This document shows, piece by piece, positions 13,774 through 14,513 of a stretch of DNA of 14,513 bases; within the stretch, counting starts at the first letter, position 1, and the number at the start of each line of letters is the position of its first letter. The translations under genes were made by a program, and so were the position numbers. This DNA comes from Anaerolineae bacterium (lineage in GTDB: Bacteria > Chloroflexota > Anaerolineae > 4572-78 > NAK82), in assembly GCA_030598425.1 (NCBI GenBank), contig JAUVPY010000014.1, positions 1 through 14,513 on the forward strand, written 5' to 3'. A model generated the notes under the pieces. The model was not told the DNA's origin, made no database searches, and saw only the letters and a list, made by a program, of their open reading frames with translations.

Positions 13774-14455
13774 CTAACAGCGATCGAGCCAACGCAAAGA
13801 CCTCATCCAGCATAGCAGGGGTCAGCCGGCCAGTCTGTGTGTTCTGACGGCTGGGATGATACGAAGCGACCAAGTGTCTGGAGCCTGTTGGGGAGGAAAT
13901 GGAATAAGACAAGCCGTGGCCGAATTTTAACCTTGGCACGTCATCGTAACCGACCTCACGCAGGAGACGCAGGCAGCCATCGAAGGCCATCTGGCCCAGG
14001 GCGAGGATGACGCGTGTCTGGGGCATCAACGTCCACTCACGGGCCAGGAAGGGGCGGCAGGTAGCTATCTCCTCGGCCGTGGGCCGGTTGCCTGGCGGCA
14101 CGCAGCGAGCGATGGCCGTGATAAAGGCATCCGTCAGCCTCAACCCATCGTCGCGATGTTGGGCAGTGGGCTGGCTGGCAAATCCGGCCCGGTACAACGC
14201 AGCGTACAGCGTATCGCCAGAGCTATCTCCGGTGAACATGCGGCCGGTGCGATTCGAGCCGTGAGCGCCGGGCGCCAGCCCCACAATGAGCAGCCGTGCC
14301 GCCTGATCGCCAAAACCAGGTACCGGTCGACCCCAGTATTCCCAATCCCGATAAGCACGCCGTTTTTCGCGGGCAACCTGCTCACACCAGGCCACCAGTC
14401 GAGGGCAGGCGCGGCAGGCAATCACGTCACCGGTCAATGCCTCCCAGGTATCCAC
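13766..14455 (-). CDS. Family 5 uracil-DNA glycosylase (UDGb type, Fe-S)
   Basis: A base-excision repair enzyme that removes uracil, and often other deaminated bases, from DNA. The assignment to family 5 rests on motif A GLAPGAHGSNRTGRMFTGD (59-77) and the C-terminal motif SYHPSRQNTQTGRLT (198-212), both characteristic of the UDGb group described from Thermus and archaea. Four cysteines fit the [4Fe-4S] site of families 4 and 5: C14 and C17 (CRACPRL), C118 and C133. Family 4 would have a GEAPG-type motif A instead. The length of 229 residues is normal. The start is GTG 14455; the frame is closed by a stop 24 nt upstream with no other start codon between. It probably heads or continues a minus-strand operon that includes the cyclase-like gene about 54 nt downstream. 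Confidence 0.93.
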   Translation of the reverse strand: MDTWEALTGDVIACRACPRLVAWCEQVAREKRRAYRDWEYWGRPVPGFGDQAARLLIVGLAPGAHGSNRTGRMFTGDSSGDTLYAALYRAGFASQPTAQHRDDGLRLTDAFITAIARCVPPGNRPTAEEIATCRPFLAREWTLMPQTRVILALGQMAFDGCLRLLREVGYDDVPRLKFGHGLSYSISSPTGSRHLVASYHPSRQNTQTGRLTPAMLDEVFALARSLLAE

Positions 14456-14459
14456 CAGG

Positions 14460-14513
14460 TCACTCGTCGGAAAGACTGATCAGTCCGTTTTGAATCGCAA
14501 AACGGGTTAGCTC
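14460..14513 (-). CDS. Possible C-terminal end of an upstream minus-strand gene
   Basis: On the minus strand, one frame is open from the window edge and ends at TGA (14462-14460), reading ELTRFAIQNGLISLSDE at its C-terminus. Its stop lies 4 nt before the GTG start of the uracil-DNA glycosylase, which is a typical operon junction. Only 17 codons are visible and a second frame is also open over this stretch, so the call is tentative and no function can be given. Confidence 0.35.
   Translation of the reverse strand, partial: ELTRFAIQNGLISLSDE

Noticed and set aside
13205..13777. 190-codon plus-strand open frame opposite the cyclase-like gene
   Set aside because: It is antisense to a repeat-bearing protein with clear QW-like motifs, and has no features of its own.
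14485..14505. CCGTTTT-loop-AAAACGG hairpin and nearby ACTGATCAGT palindrome as a terminator or operator
   Set aside because: A minus-strand reading frame appears to run through it to a stop at 14460, so it may be coding; too close to the edge to judge.

Overview
The window is about 14.5 kb of moderately GC-rich bacterial DNA, densely coding and with no mobile element, CRISPR array, rRNA or tRNA that I can see. The gene mix suggests a member of the Chloroflexota (Anaerolineae-like). It includes a stand-alone ModE-type regulator beside moeA, a family 5 uracil-DNA glycosylase, a cyclase-like toroid protein, a HEAT-repeat protein and an FHA/winged-helix protein. This placement is an inference from gene content, not from a marker gene.

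Layout. (1) 1-3155, + strand: the end of the homodimeric pyruvate dehydrogenase E1 gene (aceE type), then the E2 acyltransferase and the E3 dihydrolipoamide dehydrogenase. These make a complete-looking PDH operon, closed by a perfect 20-bp hairpin at 3174-3218. (2) 3240-4475, - strand: a membrane-anchored HtrA/Deg protease, convergent with the PDH operon and sharing its terminator. (3) 4679-5356, +: an unrecognised zinc-ribbon protein with a possible PH/GRAM-like C-terminus, behind a perfect TATAAT box. (4) 5383-6342, -: a PflX-like (COG1313-type) radical SAM protein. (5) 6542-9914, +: a tightly packed four-gene run of a single-domain response regulator, a winged-helix AAA+ ATPase, a ModE-type DNA-binding protein and MoeA. 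A divergent promoter region lies between (4) and (5). (6) 10027-11670, +: a 547-residue protein with two tandem domains resembling degenerate nucleoside deoxyribosyltransferase/TIR folds, a Cys cluster, an FHA domain and an OmpR-type winged helix. (7) 11791-12726, +: a HEAT-repeat protein. (8) 12758-14455, -: a cyclase-like alpha/alpha-toroid protein and a family 5 uracil-DNA glycosylase. These are probably preceded by the tail of another gene that runs off the right edge.

Working together. Block (1) converts pyruvate to acetyl-CoA. Block (5) pairs a signalling and ATPase module with molybdenum-cofactor genes; moeA inserts Mo into molybdopterin, and the ModE-like protein is its obvious candidate local regulator.

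The least conventional gene is the FHA/winged-helix protein at 10027. Its architecture looks like a one-component regulator that reads a nucleotide-like ligand and/or a phosphothreonine partner and then binds DNA. The AAA+ ATPase with its paired receiver is the second least understood. I see no convincing complete new defence or mobile system; those two proteins are the best candidates for undescribed biology.
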